A DNA stretch of 64,000 nucleotides. Origin: Caballeronia zhejiangensis (GTDB taxonomy: Bacteria; Pseudomonadota; Gammaproteobacteria; Burkholderiales; Burkholderiaceae). Shown one piece after another: positions 35,163 through 44,018 of this stretch (position 1 is its first letter; each line of letters begins with the position of its first letter). A model generated the notes under the pieces. That model ran no database searches. It was not told the origin of the DNA and saw only the letters and a program-made list of their open reading frames with translations. The position numbers were made by a program, and so were the translations under genes. The stretch spans positions 186,001-250,000 of the forward strand of contig NZ_JFHD01000004.1 in the NCBI RefSeq assembly GCF_000698575.1. The letters are read 5' to 3'.

Positions 35163-36395
35163 ATGACACAGGACAAGCAACTCACGCGCGCGGCGCTCAT
35201 CCGCTCGGACGACGAAGCCCTCGACACCGCGCGGCGTCTCGCCGCCGAATTCGCCGTCGACGCCGCCGCGCGCGATCGCGATCGCCGGCTGCCGCTCGAC
35301 GAGATCGAAGTGTTCAGCGCGAGCGGCTTATGGGGCATCGGCGTGCCGCGCGCATTCGGCGGCATCGATGTCTCCGTGCGCACCATCGCGCAGGTGTTCG
35401 ATACGATCTCGGCGGCGGATTCGTCGCTCGGGCAAATTCCGCAGAATCACTTCGCGACGCTCGAACGTCTGCGACACGACGGCACGCCGAGTCAGCAGGA
35501 CTTCTTCTTTTCACGCGCGCTCGCCGGAGAACGCTTTGGCAATGCGACCGCCGAACCGGGCGACCGTCTGCCCTCGGAGCACGAGACGCGCGTGCGCCGC
35601 CGCGCGAATGGCAACGGCTTCGTGCTGACGGGCCGCAAGGTGTATTCGACGGGCGCGCTTTTCGCCCACTGGATTCCTGTCGCCGCGCGCGATGACGACG
35701 GTCTTCCCGTGACCGCTTTCGTCGCACGGCATGCGCGCGGCGTCGAGGTCATCGACGACTGGTCGGGATTCGGTCAGCGCACGACGGCGAGCGGTCAGGT
35801 GCGGCTCGACGAGGTCGAACTCGATGCGCTGCAGATCGTCGCGCGCGGGCGCCGTCCGTATATCGATGCGGCCAATGCCGTGTCGCAGGTGCTCCATGCG
35901 GCGATCGATCTCGGTATCGGCCGGGCCGCGCTCGATGAGACCAAGCGCTTCCTGCACGCGTTCGCGCATCCCGCGCGCGGCAGCGGCGCATCGCATGCGA
36001 CGGACGACCCGTACACGCTGCGCGACATCGGCGCACTGACGGTCGATTTGCATGCGGCCGAGGCGCTGACCGCACGCGCCGCCGAGTCGATCGACCGGGC
36101 GCGCGACCCGGACGCGCCGCGCGAGGCCGTCGCCGCTGCCATCGTCGCGACGGCGGAAGCGAAGATCGTCACGACGCGATTCGCGCTCGATGCATCGAAC
36201 AATCTGTTCGAACTCGCGGGGACGCAATCGACGCGCTCCGAACACAAACTCGACCGGCATTGGCGCAATGCGCGCACGCACACTTTGCACGACAGCGTGC
36301 GGTGGAAATATCACGCGGTCGGGCAGTATGCGTTGAACGATCTACTCTGCGATCCGTTCACTTACGCGAATCCTTATACGAAGCTCGACGTGTAA
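35163..36395 (+). CDS. Acyl-CoA-dehydrogenase-fold sulfur acquisition oxidoreductase, SfnB-like
   Basis: 410 residues. Helical N-terminus, ASGLWGIGVPRAFGGID, AADSSLGQIPQNHFATLERL, TGRKVYSTGALFAHWIPVAA in the beta domain, VEVIDDWSGFGQRTTASGQV, and NLFELAGTQSTRSEHKLDRHWRNART at the C-terminus. This is the DszC/SfnB branch, which uses reduced flavin and oxygen rather than acyl-CoA. The ATG at 35163 follows a purine-rich AGGA site and starts 22 bases after the preceding gene. Last gene of the rhodanese operon, followed at once by a strong terminator. Confidence 0.92.
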   Translation: MTQDKQLTRAALIRSDDEALDTARRLAAEFAVDAAARDRDRRLPLDEIEVFSASGLWGIGVPRAFGGIDVSVRTIAQVFDTISAADSSLGQIPQNHFATLERLRHDGTPSQQDFFFSRALAGERFGNATAEPGDRLPSEHETRVRRRANGNGFVLTGRKVYSTGALFAHWIPVAARDDDGLPVTAFVARHARGVEVIDDWSGFGQRTTASGQVRLDEVELDALQIVARGRRPYIDAANAVSQVLHAAIDLGIGRAALDETKRFLHAFAHPARGSGASHATDDPYTLRDIGALTVDLHAAEALTARAAESIDRARDPDAPREAVAAAIVATAEAKIVTTRFALDASNNLFELAGTQSTRSEHKLDRHWRNARTHTLHDSVRWKYHAVGQYALNDLLCDPFTYANPYTKLDV

Positions 36396-36398
36396 GTC

Positions 36399-36434
36399 AA
36401 ACGGCGTGCCTTCAGCACGAAAGGCACGCCGTTT
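36399..36434. terminator. Bidirectional terminator between convergent operons
   Basis: AAACGGCGTGCCTT pairs perfectly over 14 bp with AAGGCACGCCGTTT across an 8-base loop. The arms begin with A and end with T, so each strand has a short U-tract at the end of the stem. It lies just after the SfnB-like stop and just before the convergent SsuA-like stop, and serves both operons. Confidence 0.9.
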
Positions 36435-36444
36435 CCGCGAAGCT

Positions 36445-37446
36445 TCAGTGCGATGCGACGGCCTGCCTGTCGAACACCGGGTTGAACTCTACGTCCACCT
36501 TGATCTGATTCTTGATGTCGCCGGATTTATAGAGCGTGTCCGCGATCTTCTGCTCGCGCGCCACCAGTTCCTTGTCGAGCGGATAGAACCGGGAACGTCC
36601 GTTTTCGGCGGAGAATTTCGCGCGCGCCGGGCTTTGCTTCATCTTCTCGAGATAGATCTTCTCGACAGCCGGCACGTTCTGCGCCCACCACGTCCACGAG
36701 TTCTTCAGGCGGCCGAGGAAGTCGCCGAGCGCCTCGCTCTTCTTCGGATCGCGCAGCACGTCGGTGCGGGCGGTGAACACGGACAACGCCGGTATGTCGA
36801 GTTCGTCGCTCCTGATGATGACGCGCGCATCGCCCTTGTCCACCGTTTCCTTGACCGGGCCGTAGCCGCCCGAATACACCGCGACCTGCCCCGCATTGAA
36901 CGCGGACGCGGACACGTTGCCGTCGCCGAACTTGACGGCTTCGAAGTCCTTCGGCTTGAGTCCGGCCTTCACATACGAGAGCACGTATTGCAGATAGTTG
37001 AAGCCGCCGAAGTTATAGCCCCACGTTTTGCCCTTGAGATCGGCGAGGTCCTTGACGTCGGCGCTCTTGCGCACGACCGTGACGATAGGCGGATAGCTGC
37101 TATCCGGATTGCGCCAGCCCGCGATGATCTGCAAGGGCGCGGTGTCCGCGGTCCACGGCGTGCGTGCGTTGCCCTGTTCGATGATGAGCGACGTATCGCC
37201 CATCAGCCCGACATCGAGCACCTTCGAATACAGCGCGGACAGTTGCGCCGCCGGACCGGTCAGCACGGCCCATTTGACTTTGTACGGCGCGCCGTCGAGC
37301 ACGTGCGACGCTTCGACGATCAATGGCCATGCGGCGTCCTGCGTGCCGATCGTGAGCGTCAGCGGTTCGCCTTGCGCGAACGATGCCGACGACCCCGCGA
37401 CGAAACTCGTCACGAAAAAAGCGATGAAGCGTTTCCTGATGCGCAT
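36445..37446 (-). CDS. Sulfonate-type ABC importer, periplasmic substrate-binding protein
   Basis: 333 residues with a signal peptide (positive start, hydrophobic core, cleavage near ASFA). The mature part has the SsuA/NMT1 fold pattern: LTIGTQDAAWPLIVEA, ALYSKVLDVGLMGDTSLII, DLADLKGKTWGYNFGG and SASAFNAGQVAVYSGGYGPV. The domain binds alkanesulfonates or similar small anions and delivers them to the permease. Third gene of a leftward operon after permease and ATPase. The order permease-ATPase-binding protein differs from the usual ssuA-first order. The substrate may be a sulfone or sulfonate used by the adjacent oxygenases. Confidence 0.9.
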   Translation of the reverse strand: MRIRKRFIAFFVTSFVAGSSASFAQGEPLTLTIGTQDAAWPLIVEASHVLDGAPYKVKWAVLTGPAAQLSALYSKVLDVGLMGDTSLIIEQGNARTPWTADTAPLQIIAGWRNPDSSYPPIVTVVRKSADVKDLADLKGKTWGYNFGGFNYLQYVLSYVKAGLKPKDFEAVKFGDGNVSASAFNAGQVAVYSGGYGPVKETVDKGDARVIIRSDELDIPALSVFTARTDVLRDPKKSEALGDFLGRLKNSWTWWAQNVPAVEKIYLEKMKQSPARAKFSAENGRSRFYPLDKELVAREQKIADTLYKSGDIKNQIKVDVEFNPVFDRQAVASH

Positions 37447-37474
37447 GAACGTGTGGTCTGAGTGAATGAAGTCT

Positions 37475-38248
37475 TCATGCCGCGTTTCGGGACGCGGCTT
37501 GCAATGCAGCGTCGTCGACGCCGAGTTCCGCGAGCAGCCGCGCGCGCAACGCGATGGCGTGCTCGTCGCCGCGCGAACGCGGACGCGGAGAATCGACCGT
37601 CACATCCGCGCTGATCTCGCCTTGCGATAGCACGACGATGCGATCGGACAGCAGAATCGCTTCGTCGATGTCGTGCGTCACGAGCACGACCGCAGGCGTA
37701 TGCGCGCGCCACAGACGCGCGACGAGTTCGTACATGCGGATGCGCGTCAACGCATCGAGCGCGGCGAAGGGTTCGTCGAGCAACAAGAGCTTCGGCTCGC
37801 GCACGAGCGCACGCGCGAGCGCGACGCGTTGCGCCTCGCCGCCGGAAAGCGTCTTCGGCCAGCCTTGCGCGTGGCGCGACAAGCCGACTTCGTCGAGCGC
37901 GGCGAGCGCGGACTGCTTCGCCGCGCCCAGGCGGTCGTGGCCGATGACGACGTTTTCCCATACGCGCTTGGCGGGCACGAGACGCGGCTCCTGAAACACG
38001 ACGGAACGCGCGCCCGCGACGCGCACGCGACCGCTGTCGGCGCGATCGAGCCCGGCGAGGATGCGCAACAGCGTCGTCTTGCCCGCGCCCGATGCGCCGA
38101 GCATCGACACGAACTGGCCGCGCCTGATGGTGAGCGAGACGTCCTTCAGCACCGCGCGCCCTGAGAACACGCGGCTCACGCGGTCGAGTTCGAGCGCGGC
38201 TTCGCGCTGTTGCAACGCGTCGGAGCGTTCGATGTCAGGCGAGTTCAA
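37475..38248 (-). CDS. ssuB: Sulfonate-type ABC importer ATPase
   Basis: 257 residues. Walker A GASGAGKTT, Q-loop VVFQEPRLVPAKRVWENV, signature LSGGEAQRVALARAL, Walker B LLLLDEPFAALD and switch His in VLVTHDIDEA. The PRL-P Q-loop and short C-terminus are typical of SsuB/TauB/NrtD ATPases. Its start overlaps the end of the permease gene by 14 bases. It powers import through the permease at 38235-39143. Confidence 0.95.
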   Translation of the reverse strand: MNSPDIERSDALQQREAALELDRVSRVFSGRAVLKDVSLTIRRGQFVSMLGASGAGKTTLLRILAGLDRADSGRVRVAGARSVVFQEPRLVPAKRVWENVVIGHDRLGAAKQSALAALDEVGLSRHAQGWPKTLSGGEAQRVALARALVREPKLLLLDEPFAALDALTRIRMYELVARLWRAHTPAVVLVTHDIDEAILLSDRIVVLSQGEISADVTVDSPRPRSRGDEHAIALRARLLAELGVDDAALQAASRNAA

Positions 38249-39143
38249 AACGCGGCCTCCACGGCAGGGCGAGATGTTCGAGCGCGCGCATCACGAGATC
38301 GGTGACGATGCCGAGCGCCGCATACACCAGAATGCCCGCGATGATGATGTCCGCGCGCTGATTCTGGTTCGCGTTCACGAGGATGTAGCCGATGCCGTTC
38401 TGCGCGTTGATCTGCTCCGCGACGACGAGCGCGAGCAAGGCGACGGCGCTCGAATAGCGCACGCCGACGAGGATCGATGGCAGCGCCGTCGGCAGAATGA
38501 TGCGCAGCGCCATCTGCCGGCTCGACAGCCCGAAAACGCGCGCCGCTTCGAGCAGCTTCGGATCGACGCCGCGCACGCCGGCATACGTGTTGAGATACAT
38601 CGGAAAGATGGTGGCCGCGAGGATCACGGCGACCTTCGCGCCTTCACCGATGCCGAACCAGGTGATGAAGAGCGGAATCAGGGCAATGAACGGAATGGTG
38701 CGCAGCATCTGCAGTGGCGCATCGACGATCTCTTCGCCGACGCGCCACAGGCCCGCAAACAGGCCCGCCAAAAGACCGATGCCGCCGCCGATGGCCAAGC
38801 CCGTCGCCGCGCGCACGAGCGACACGCCGATCGCGCTTTGCAGTTCGCCGTCCGCGATCAGTTCCTTCAGTGCCGCGACGATGACGGTCGGCGGCGGCAA
38901 GGTTTCGGGCGCGACGAGTTGCAGCGAGGATGCAAGCTGCCACAACACGATCAACGCGAGCGGAACGCCGATGCGCAAACCCCGCGAGCGCAGCGCGCTC
39001 AACGTGCGCGCGCGTGCCTGCGCCGCTTCGCGTGTGGGCAGGTCGACTAGCGCGCGCGTATCGTTTGTGCGCTTGTCGTCCCGTTCGGGGGGCGCGCCGG
39101 CATCGAGCCGTAGCGCGGCGGAAGGATAGCGGGGAACGTTCAT
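38235..39143 (-). CDS. ssuC: Sulfonate-type ABC importer permease
   Basis: 302 residues with about six membrane helices and the ATPase-contact motif LLEAARVFGLSSRQMALRI followed by LPTALPSILVG, as in SsuC/TauC. The cytoplasmic N-terminus is longer than usual (about 50 polar residues before the first helix near GVPLALIVLWQLASSLQLV). It is the first gene of its operon. The shared element at 39213-39233 lies about 70 bases upstream. Confidence 0.95.
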   Translation of the reverse strand: MNVPRYPSAALRLDAGAPPERDDKRTNDTRALVDLPTREAAQARARTLSALRSRGLRIGVPLALIVLWQLASSLQLVAPETLPPPTVIVAALKELIADGELQSAIGVSLVRAATGLAIGGGIGLLAGLFAGLWRVGEEIVDAPLQMLRTIPFIALIPLFITWFGIGEGAKVAVILAATIFPMYLNTYAGVRGVDPKLLEAARVFGLSSRQMALRIILPTALPSILVGVRYSSAVALLALVVAEQINAQNGIGYILVNANQNQRADIIIAGILVYAALGIVTDLVMRALEHLALPWRPRFELA

Positions 39144-39586
39144 GGGCAGGCGGGCGGGAATGACCGGGAGCGGGTTGAACGAATGATGGTACGTTCGCCC
39201 CCATTGCGAGCAAACGAAGCGTTTGCCGGATGCTATGCGCGCTTTCCCGAATAACTATTGCAGTCGAGGGACTATCCGGATCCGGCGAGCCGCGCTGTTC
39301 CACCTCTTCATCTGTCAGGCCGATGCGGATCGGTCCGCCGACCAGCGCGAGCGTCGCATTTCACGCAGCCGCGTGTCCCGAGCTGAAGATCCGCGATGCG
39401 CTTCCGAAGCACGGAGCACGAGCCCGCCGCGGGGCTGCCATCCATCCACGCGCGGCCTGCCTGACCCATGCCGAAATCTGATGCGCCTCATGAGATCTTT
39501 TCGATTGGCTTCGCGACGGAGCCGCGTCGAGAATGATTGCACCCCAGCCGCCTCCGCAGTCCAACCAATCAGGAATGCAACGACCG
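39144..39586. other. Divergent intergenic region, ssu-type operon / decarboxylase gene
   Basis: About 440 bases between divergent starts. The left part carries the shared element and, on the minus strand, a possible promoter (TTGCTC, 16 bases, TACCAT). The right part must hold the decarboxylase promoter, but no clear hexamers or gene are seen there. Confidence 0.5.
39213..39233 (-). promoter_or_regulatory. Shared sulfur-locus element, copy 2
   Basis: AACGAAGCGTTT, five bases, ATGC. With the preceding A, its first half is the inverted repeat AAACG-AAG-CGTTT. On the minus strand it abuts a TTGCTC -35-like hexamer with TACCAT 16 bases on, so a regulator here could contact RNA polymerase. About 70 bases before the permease start. 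Confidence 0.6.
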
Positions 39587-41284
39587 ATGAACCTTCGTGA
39601 ATCCACCAGGCACTTCGACGATCGCAACGTGAGAACGGCAAACGGCCAGGCCGGCTCGCGCCATCGAACCTGTGGCGAATCGCTCGTCACCTTGCTCGAG
39701 ATTTACGGGGTCCAGTATGTCTTCGGCATCCCGGGGGTGCACACAGTAGAGCTCTATCGCGGTCTTGCGCGCTCGTCGATCCGGCACGTGACGCCCCGTC
39801 ACGAACAGGGCGCGGGCTTCATGGCCGACGGATATGCGCGTGTCACCGGCAAGCCCGGCGTGTGCTTCATCATCACCGGTCCGGGCATGACCAATATCGC
39901 GACCGCGATGGCACAGGCCCATGCCGATTCCATCCCGATGCTCGTGATATCGAGCGTCAATGCGCGCAGCGAACTCGGCAGCGGCGACGGACGCCTGCAC
40001 GAACTGCCCTCGCAGCGCGAAGTATTCAACGGGCTCGGCGCGTTCTCGCACACCTTGCTCGATGCCGCCGATCTGCCTCAGGTGCTGGCCCGCGCGTTCG
40101 CGGTGTTCGAGAGCGCCCGGCCGCGGCCGGTGCATATCGAGATCCCGCTCGACGTCATCGTGTCGCCGGCGGGCGTCATCGAGGCGTCGTGCGCCGTGCG
40201 TGCGGCGAAACCCGCTGCACACCCCGCCGCGCTCGCCGCCGCCGCGGAACTGCTCGCGGAGGCGCGCCGCCCGCTGATTCTCGCTGGCGGCGGCGCGGCC
40301 GACGCTGCCGCCGAACTGCGCGAACTCGCCGAGCGGCTGCAGGCGCCGGTGGCGCTCACGACCAATGCGAAAGGTCTGCTGCCGTCCGGACAGCCGCTTC
40401 TCATCGGGTCCACGCAGTCGCTGCCGCACACCCGCGCGATGATCCGCGAAGCCGACGTAGTGCTCGCGGTCGGAACCGAACTGGGCGAAACCGATTACGA
40501 CGTCGTCTTCGACGGCGGCTTTGCGATCGCAGGCAAGCTCATCCGCATCGATATCGATGCGCAACAACTGATGCGCAACGTTCGTCCGGATGTGGCCATC
40601 GTCAGCGACGCGCGCGAGGCGTTGAGCGAGCTGTCGACGAGACTGCACGAGCGTCCCGTTCGCCCGGCCGCGACGGACTGGGGCGCGGCGCGCGTCGCCG
40701 CGGTGCGGGCCGCCAACCTGGCCGGCTACGACGCCGCGATGCGCTCGCAGCAGCGCCTGATCGACACGATCGTCGGCACCTTGCCCGGCGTCGTCATTGC
40801 AGGCGATTCGACGAGCCCGGTCTACGCGGGCAACTTTCTCCACGATGCACCGGCGCCGCGCTCATGGTTCAACTCGTCGACCGGCTACGGCACGCTCGGG
40901 TATGGACTGCCCGCCGCCATCGGCGCGAAGCTCGCCGCGCCCAGGCGGCCGGTCGTCTGCCTGATCGGCGATGGCGGTCTGCAGTTCACGCTGCCGGAAC
41001 TGGCGAGCGCCGTGGAGGCGCGCGTGCCCGTGATCGTGCTGGTGTGGAACAACTTCGGCTACGGCGAGATCCGCAAATACATGGCGCAACGCGATATCAC
41101 GCCCGTCGGCGTCGATATCTACACGCCCGACTTCGCCGCGCTCGCCAAAGCCTTCGGATGCGAGGCCGCAAGAGTCGACGACCCGCGGACCCTCGAAGCC
41201 GAGCTGCGGCGCGCAGCATCGCGCGACGTCCCGACCGTGATCGAGGTCCGCGAAGCCGACTGGTTTGCACGGGTGCCGTCATGA
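39587..41284 (+). CDS. aruI: ThDP-dependent decarboxylase, 5-guanidino-2-oxopentanoate decarboxylase-like
   Basis: About 565 residues with the acetolactate-synthase-type layout: N-terminal PYR domain with catalytic Glu (VTPRHEQGAGFMADGYARVTG), central domain, and C-terminal PP domain with the ThDP/Mg motif GDGGLQF...NNFGYGE. The sequence VFGIPGVHTVELYRGL closely resembles AruI, which decarboxylates 2-ketoarginine to 4-guanidinobutyraldehyde in the arginine transaminase pathway; this is recognition from memory, so the symbol is tentative. ATG 39587 is taken; ATG 39575 and an upstream extension to 39533 are possible. The stop overlaps the aldehyde dehydrogenase start, whose product would oxidise the aldehyde. 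Confidence 0.88.
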   Translation: MNLRESTRHFDDRNVRTANGQAGSRHRTCGESLVTLLEIYGVQYVFGIPGVHTVELYRGLARSSIRHVTPRHEQGAGFMADGYARVTGKPGVCFIITGPGMTNIATAMAQAHADSIPMLVISSVNARSELGSGDGRLHELPSQREVFNGLGAFSHTLLDAADLPQVLARAFAVFESARPRPVHIEIPLDVIVSPAGVIEASCAVRAAKPAAHPAALAAAAELLAEARRPLILAGGGAADAAAELRELAERLQAPVALTTNAKGLLPSGQPLLIGSTQSLPHTRAMIREADVVLAVGTELGETDYDVVFDGGFAIAGKLIRIDIDAQQLMRNVRPDVAIVSDAREALSELSTRLHERPVRPAATDWGAARVAAVRAANLAGYDAAMRSQQRLIDTIVGTLPGVVIAGDSTSPVYAGNFLHDAPAPRSWFNSSTGYGTLGYGLPAAIGAKLAAPRRPVVCLIGDGGLQFTLPELASAVEARVPVIVLVWNNFGYGEIRKYMAQRDITPVGVDIYTPDFAALAKAFGCEAARVDDPRTLEAELRRAASRDVPTVIEVREADWFARVPS

Positions 41285-42756
41285 ACGCGGACGCACGCCC
41301 CGTCTTCGACTTTCCGCTGCGCACCCAGCTCTTCATCGACGGCTGCTGGTGCGCGCCCGAAACGCGGCAACGCTTGCCCGTCATCAATCCATCGACCGAA
41401 GAGACGATCGCCGAAGTGGACGCGGCCGGTCCCGCCGACGTCGATCGCGCGGTGCGCGCCGCGTCGCACGCATGGCGCGCCTGGAAACAGACTTCGGGCG
41501 CCGCGCGCGCCGCCTTTCTGCGAGCGATCGCACGCGGCGTGGAAGCCAGTGCCGAGCAACTCGCCGCGCTTCAGTCGCTCAACAACGGCAAGCCGATCGC
41601 CGAATCCCGCATCGATGTCGGCGACGTGGTCGCCACCTTCGACTACTACGCCGGGCTGGCCGAACGGCTGGATGAACCGGGCGAAGCGATCGCCATCCCG
41701 AGCGACCGGCATCGCGCGGTGATCCGCCGTGAACCCGCGGGCGTGGTCGGCCTGATCGTGCCGTGGAATTTCCCGATGGTGACCACGGCCTGGAAACTCG
41801 CGCCCGCGCTCGCCGCGGGATGCACGGTCGTGCTCAAGCCTTCCGAATTCACCCCGCTGCCGGAACTGGCGCTGGCCGCGATCGTCGAGCAGGCCGGCCT
41901 GCCACCCGGCGTGTTCAACATCGTGACCGGCGCCGGCACCGATGTCGGCGCGGCGCTGACCACGCATCCGCTCATCGCCAAGGTCTCGTTCACCGGCAGC
42001 ACGGCGGTCGGCGAGCAGGTCATGAAGGCGGCGGCGCAGTCCATCAAGGGCGTGAGCCTCGAACTGGGCGGCAAGTCGTCCATCGTCGTTTTCGCGGACG
42101 CCGACCTCGATCTCGCCGTCGATCTCGTCATCGGCGGTGCGTTCTTCAATGCCGGACAGATGTGCTCGGCCACGTCGCGCGTGCTGGTCGAACGGCCGCT
42201 CGCGCAGGCGCTGATCGCTCGCCTCGCCGACCGGGTCGCGCGCACCGTCGTCGGCGATCCGTTCGCCGCCGCCGTGCAGATGGGGCCGCTCACGAACCGC
42301 GCGCAGCACGAACGCGTGCAACGCTTCATCGCGCGGGGCAAGGCGGACGGCGCGAGCCTCGTGGTCCAGGGCCAGGCGCCCGACGGACCCGGATACTTCG
42401 TGCAGCCAACGATGTTCGTCGACGTGCCCGCCGGCAGCGCCGTGTGGCGCGAAGAGATCTTCGGACCCGTCTTGTGCGTGCGCAGCTTCGACACGGAAGA
42501 CGAAGCGATCGCCACCGCCAACGACACCGAGTTCGGGCTGGTCGCAAGCGTCGTCACGCGCGACGCGGCACGCGGACAGCGCGTGGCGGCCGCGTTGCAG
42601 GCGGGCGTCGTCTGGATCAACGCGCCGCAACTGATCTTTCCTCAGACATCCTGGGGCGGCTTCAAGAAGAGCAGCATCGGCCGCGAACTCGGGCCGTTCG
42701 GACTCGCGGCCTTCCAGGAAATCAAGCAGGTGCTGACTGCGGCCGATTCCGACTGA
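41281..42756 (+). CDS. NAD(P)-dependent aldehyde dehydrogenase
   Basis: 491 residues of the ALDH superfamily: Rossmann segment PWNFPMVTTAWKLAPALAAG, KPSEFTPL, cofactor-loop FTGSTAVGEQVM, general base Glu in LELGGKS, catalytic Cys295 in NAGQMCSATSR, and EEIFGPVL near the end. It groups by eye with betaine-, aminobutyraldehyde- and guanidinobutyraldehyde-type enzymes. Coupled by ATGA overlap to the ketoarginine-decarboxylase-like gene, it probably oxidises 4-guanidinobutyraldehyde to 4-guanidinobutyrate, the KauB step in Pseudomonas. Confidence 0.95.
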   Translation: MNADARPVFDFPLRTQLFIDGCWCAPETRQRLPVINPSTEETIAEVDAAGPADVDRAVRAASHAWRAWKQTSGAARAAFLRAIARGVEASAEQLAALQSLNNGKPIAESRIDVGDVVATFDYYAGLAERLDEPGEAIAIPSDRHRAVIRREPAGVVGLIVPWNFPMVTTAWKLAPALAAGCTVVLKPSEFTPLPELALAAIVEQAGLPPGVFNIVTGAGTDVGAALTTHPLIAKVSFTGSTAVGEQVMKAAAQSIKGVSLELGGKSSIVVFADADLDLAVDLVIGGAFFNAGQMCSATSRVLVERPLAQALIARLADRVARTVVGDPFAAAVQMGPLTNRAQHERVQRFIARGKADGASLVVQGQAPDGPGYFVQPTMFVDVPAGSAVWREEIFGPVLCVRSFDTEDEAIATANDTEFGLVASVVTRDAARGQRVAAALQAGVVWINAPQLIFPQTSWGGFKKSSIGRELGPFGLAAFQEIKQVLTAADSD

Positions 42757-42915
42757 AAGCTTTTGTTAAGGCCGAGCCATGCGTTCGGCTCATGGCAACC
42801 ATGCCGAGATTTCGATTGTTGCCGAAATTTTGCGTACCTAGAGTGCTCTCACAACGCCGCTGTTGATCGACCGACCGCATTGACCGACTGCTGCACGTTC
42901 AGCGAGGAGTGAACC

Positions 42916-44013
42916 ATGCATGACATCAAACGAGGCAGAAGGCAGGCCATCAAGACCATCGGCATGGCGCTCGCCGCATCGAGTCTGCCGATGCCGTTCA
43001 TCAGCACCGCGAAGGCGCAGGAGAGGAGCTTCGCCGGCAAGACGCTGCGCCTGCTCACATGGTCCGACGACACCGGCGCGGCGGCCTTGCGCAACATTGC
43101 CGCGACGTTCAGCCAGAAGACCGGCGCGCAGGTCATCGCCGATCGCGCCGACGGCACCTCCGGCATGGTGGCGAAAGTGAAAGCGGCCGGAGACCGCCCG
43201 ACCTACGACGTCATCACGCTCGCGGGCGTGGGCGCCTCGGGTCTCGCGGATGCCGGTCTGCTGATGAAGCCCGATCTGAACAAACTCCCCAACCTGAAGG
43301 ATGTCGCCGCGCGGTATCAAACGGGCGCCAACGGCTTCGGCATCGGCTATCTGTTGTGGTCGGACGGTCTCGTCTACAGCACGTCGTCGGTCAAGACGGC
43401 GCCCACGACCTACGAAGCGCTTTGGGATCCCAAGTATGCGGGGCGGATTTTCCTGCCGCCGCCGGAATGGGCCGAAGCGGTCGATCTCGCGATCATCGCC
43501 GCCAAGATGGCGGGCGGCTCGCAGCAGAACATCGAACCGGGCTTCGCGAAGCTCGCGCAACTCAAGGACCGCGTGCTCACGCTCGGCGAGAATCCGAATC
43601 AGGTCGCCGACCTGTTCCGCACGGGTTCGCTGGATATCGGCGGCATCTACTCGCCGGCGTTCTTCCCCGATCAATTGCGCAAGCCCGAGTACAAGATGGC
43701 CGTCACGTATGGGATGAAGGAAGGCTTCGCCACCCAGCTGATGTTCACGGTCATACCGAAGGCGCATCCGGGCGACATCGACCTGATCCACGCGTTCATC
43801 AACCATTCGCTCGACGCAGGCGTGCAAGGCCGCATGGCCGCCGACGTGCTGAACGGTCCGGTGAACTCGAAGGCGGCGATTCCCGCCGAAAGCCGCGCGT
43901 TCGTGCCGTCTCCCCAGCAAATCGCGGAGAACGCCGTGCTGCACGACGACAAGGCATTGGCGGCGGTGCAACCGGCGTGGATCAAGCGCTATACGGAAAT
44001 CTTCTCGGCCTGA
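42916..44013 (+). CDS. Polyamine-type ABC importer, periplasmic binding protein
   Basis: 365 residues. The N-terminus has KRGRRQAIKTIGMALAASSL, a possible twin-arginine-like signal with cleavage near TAKAQ. The mature protein follows the PotD/PotF pattern: LRLLTWSDDTGAAALRNIA, DVITLAGVGASGLADAGLL, FGIGYLLWSDGLVYST and TYEALWDPKYAGRIFLP. It binds polyamine-like cations. First gene of a four-gene importer operon, 159 bases after the dehydrogenase. In this context it could bring in agmatine-, arginine- or guanidino-type compounds. Confidence 0.92.
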   Translation: MHDIKRGRRQAIKTIGMALAASSLPMPFISTAKAQERSFAGKTLRLLTWSDDTGAAALRNIAATFSQKTGAQVIADRADGTSGMVAKVKAAGDRPTYDVITLAGVGASGLADAGLLMKPDLNKLPNLKDVAARYQTGANGFGIGYLLWSDGLVYSTSSVKTAPTTYEALWDPKYAGRIFLPPPEWAEAVDLAIIAAKMAGGSQQNIEPGFAKLAQLKDRVLTLGENPNQVADLFRTGSLDIGGIYSPAFFPDQLRKPEYKMAVTYGMKEGFATQLMFTVIPKAHPGDIDLIHAFINHSLDAGVQGRMAADVLNGPVNSKAAIPAESRAFVPSPQQIAENAVLHDDKALAAVQPAWIKRYTEIFSA

Positions 44014-44018
44014 GCTCC

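Noticed and set aside
35163..36395. Acyl-CoA dehydrogenase of fatty-acid oxidation
   Set aside because: The fold is the same, but the sequence pattern and the operon with flavin monooxygenases and a rhodanese fit the DszC/SfnB branch. The same holds for 60345-61589.
37427..37450. Fifth copy of the shared sulfur element at the start of the SsuA-like gene
   Set aside because: GAAGCGTTT followed by ATGCGC occurs there, but it lies inside the coding start (MRIRKRF antisense) and lacks the leading AAC and the 17-base spacing.
39862..42756. 964-codon rightward frame covering the decarboxylase and dehydrogenase genes
   Set aside because: Only the part from 41281 is real (the aldehyde dehydrogenase). 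The upstream part is an Arg-rich out-of-frame reading of the ThDP enzyme, which has its own clear frame.
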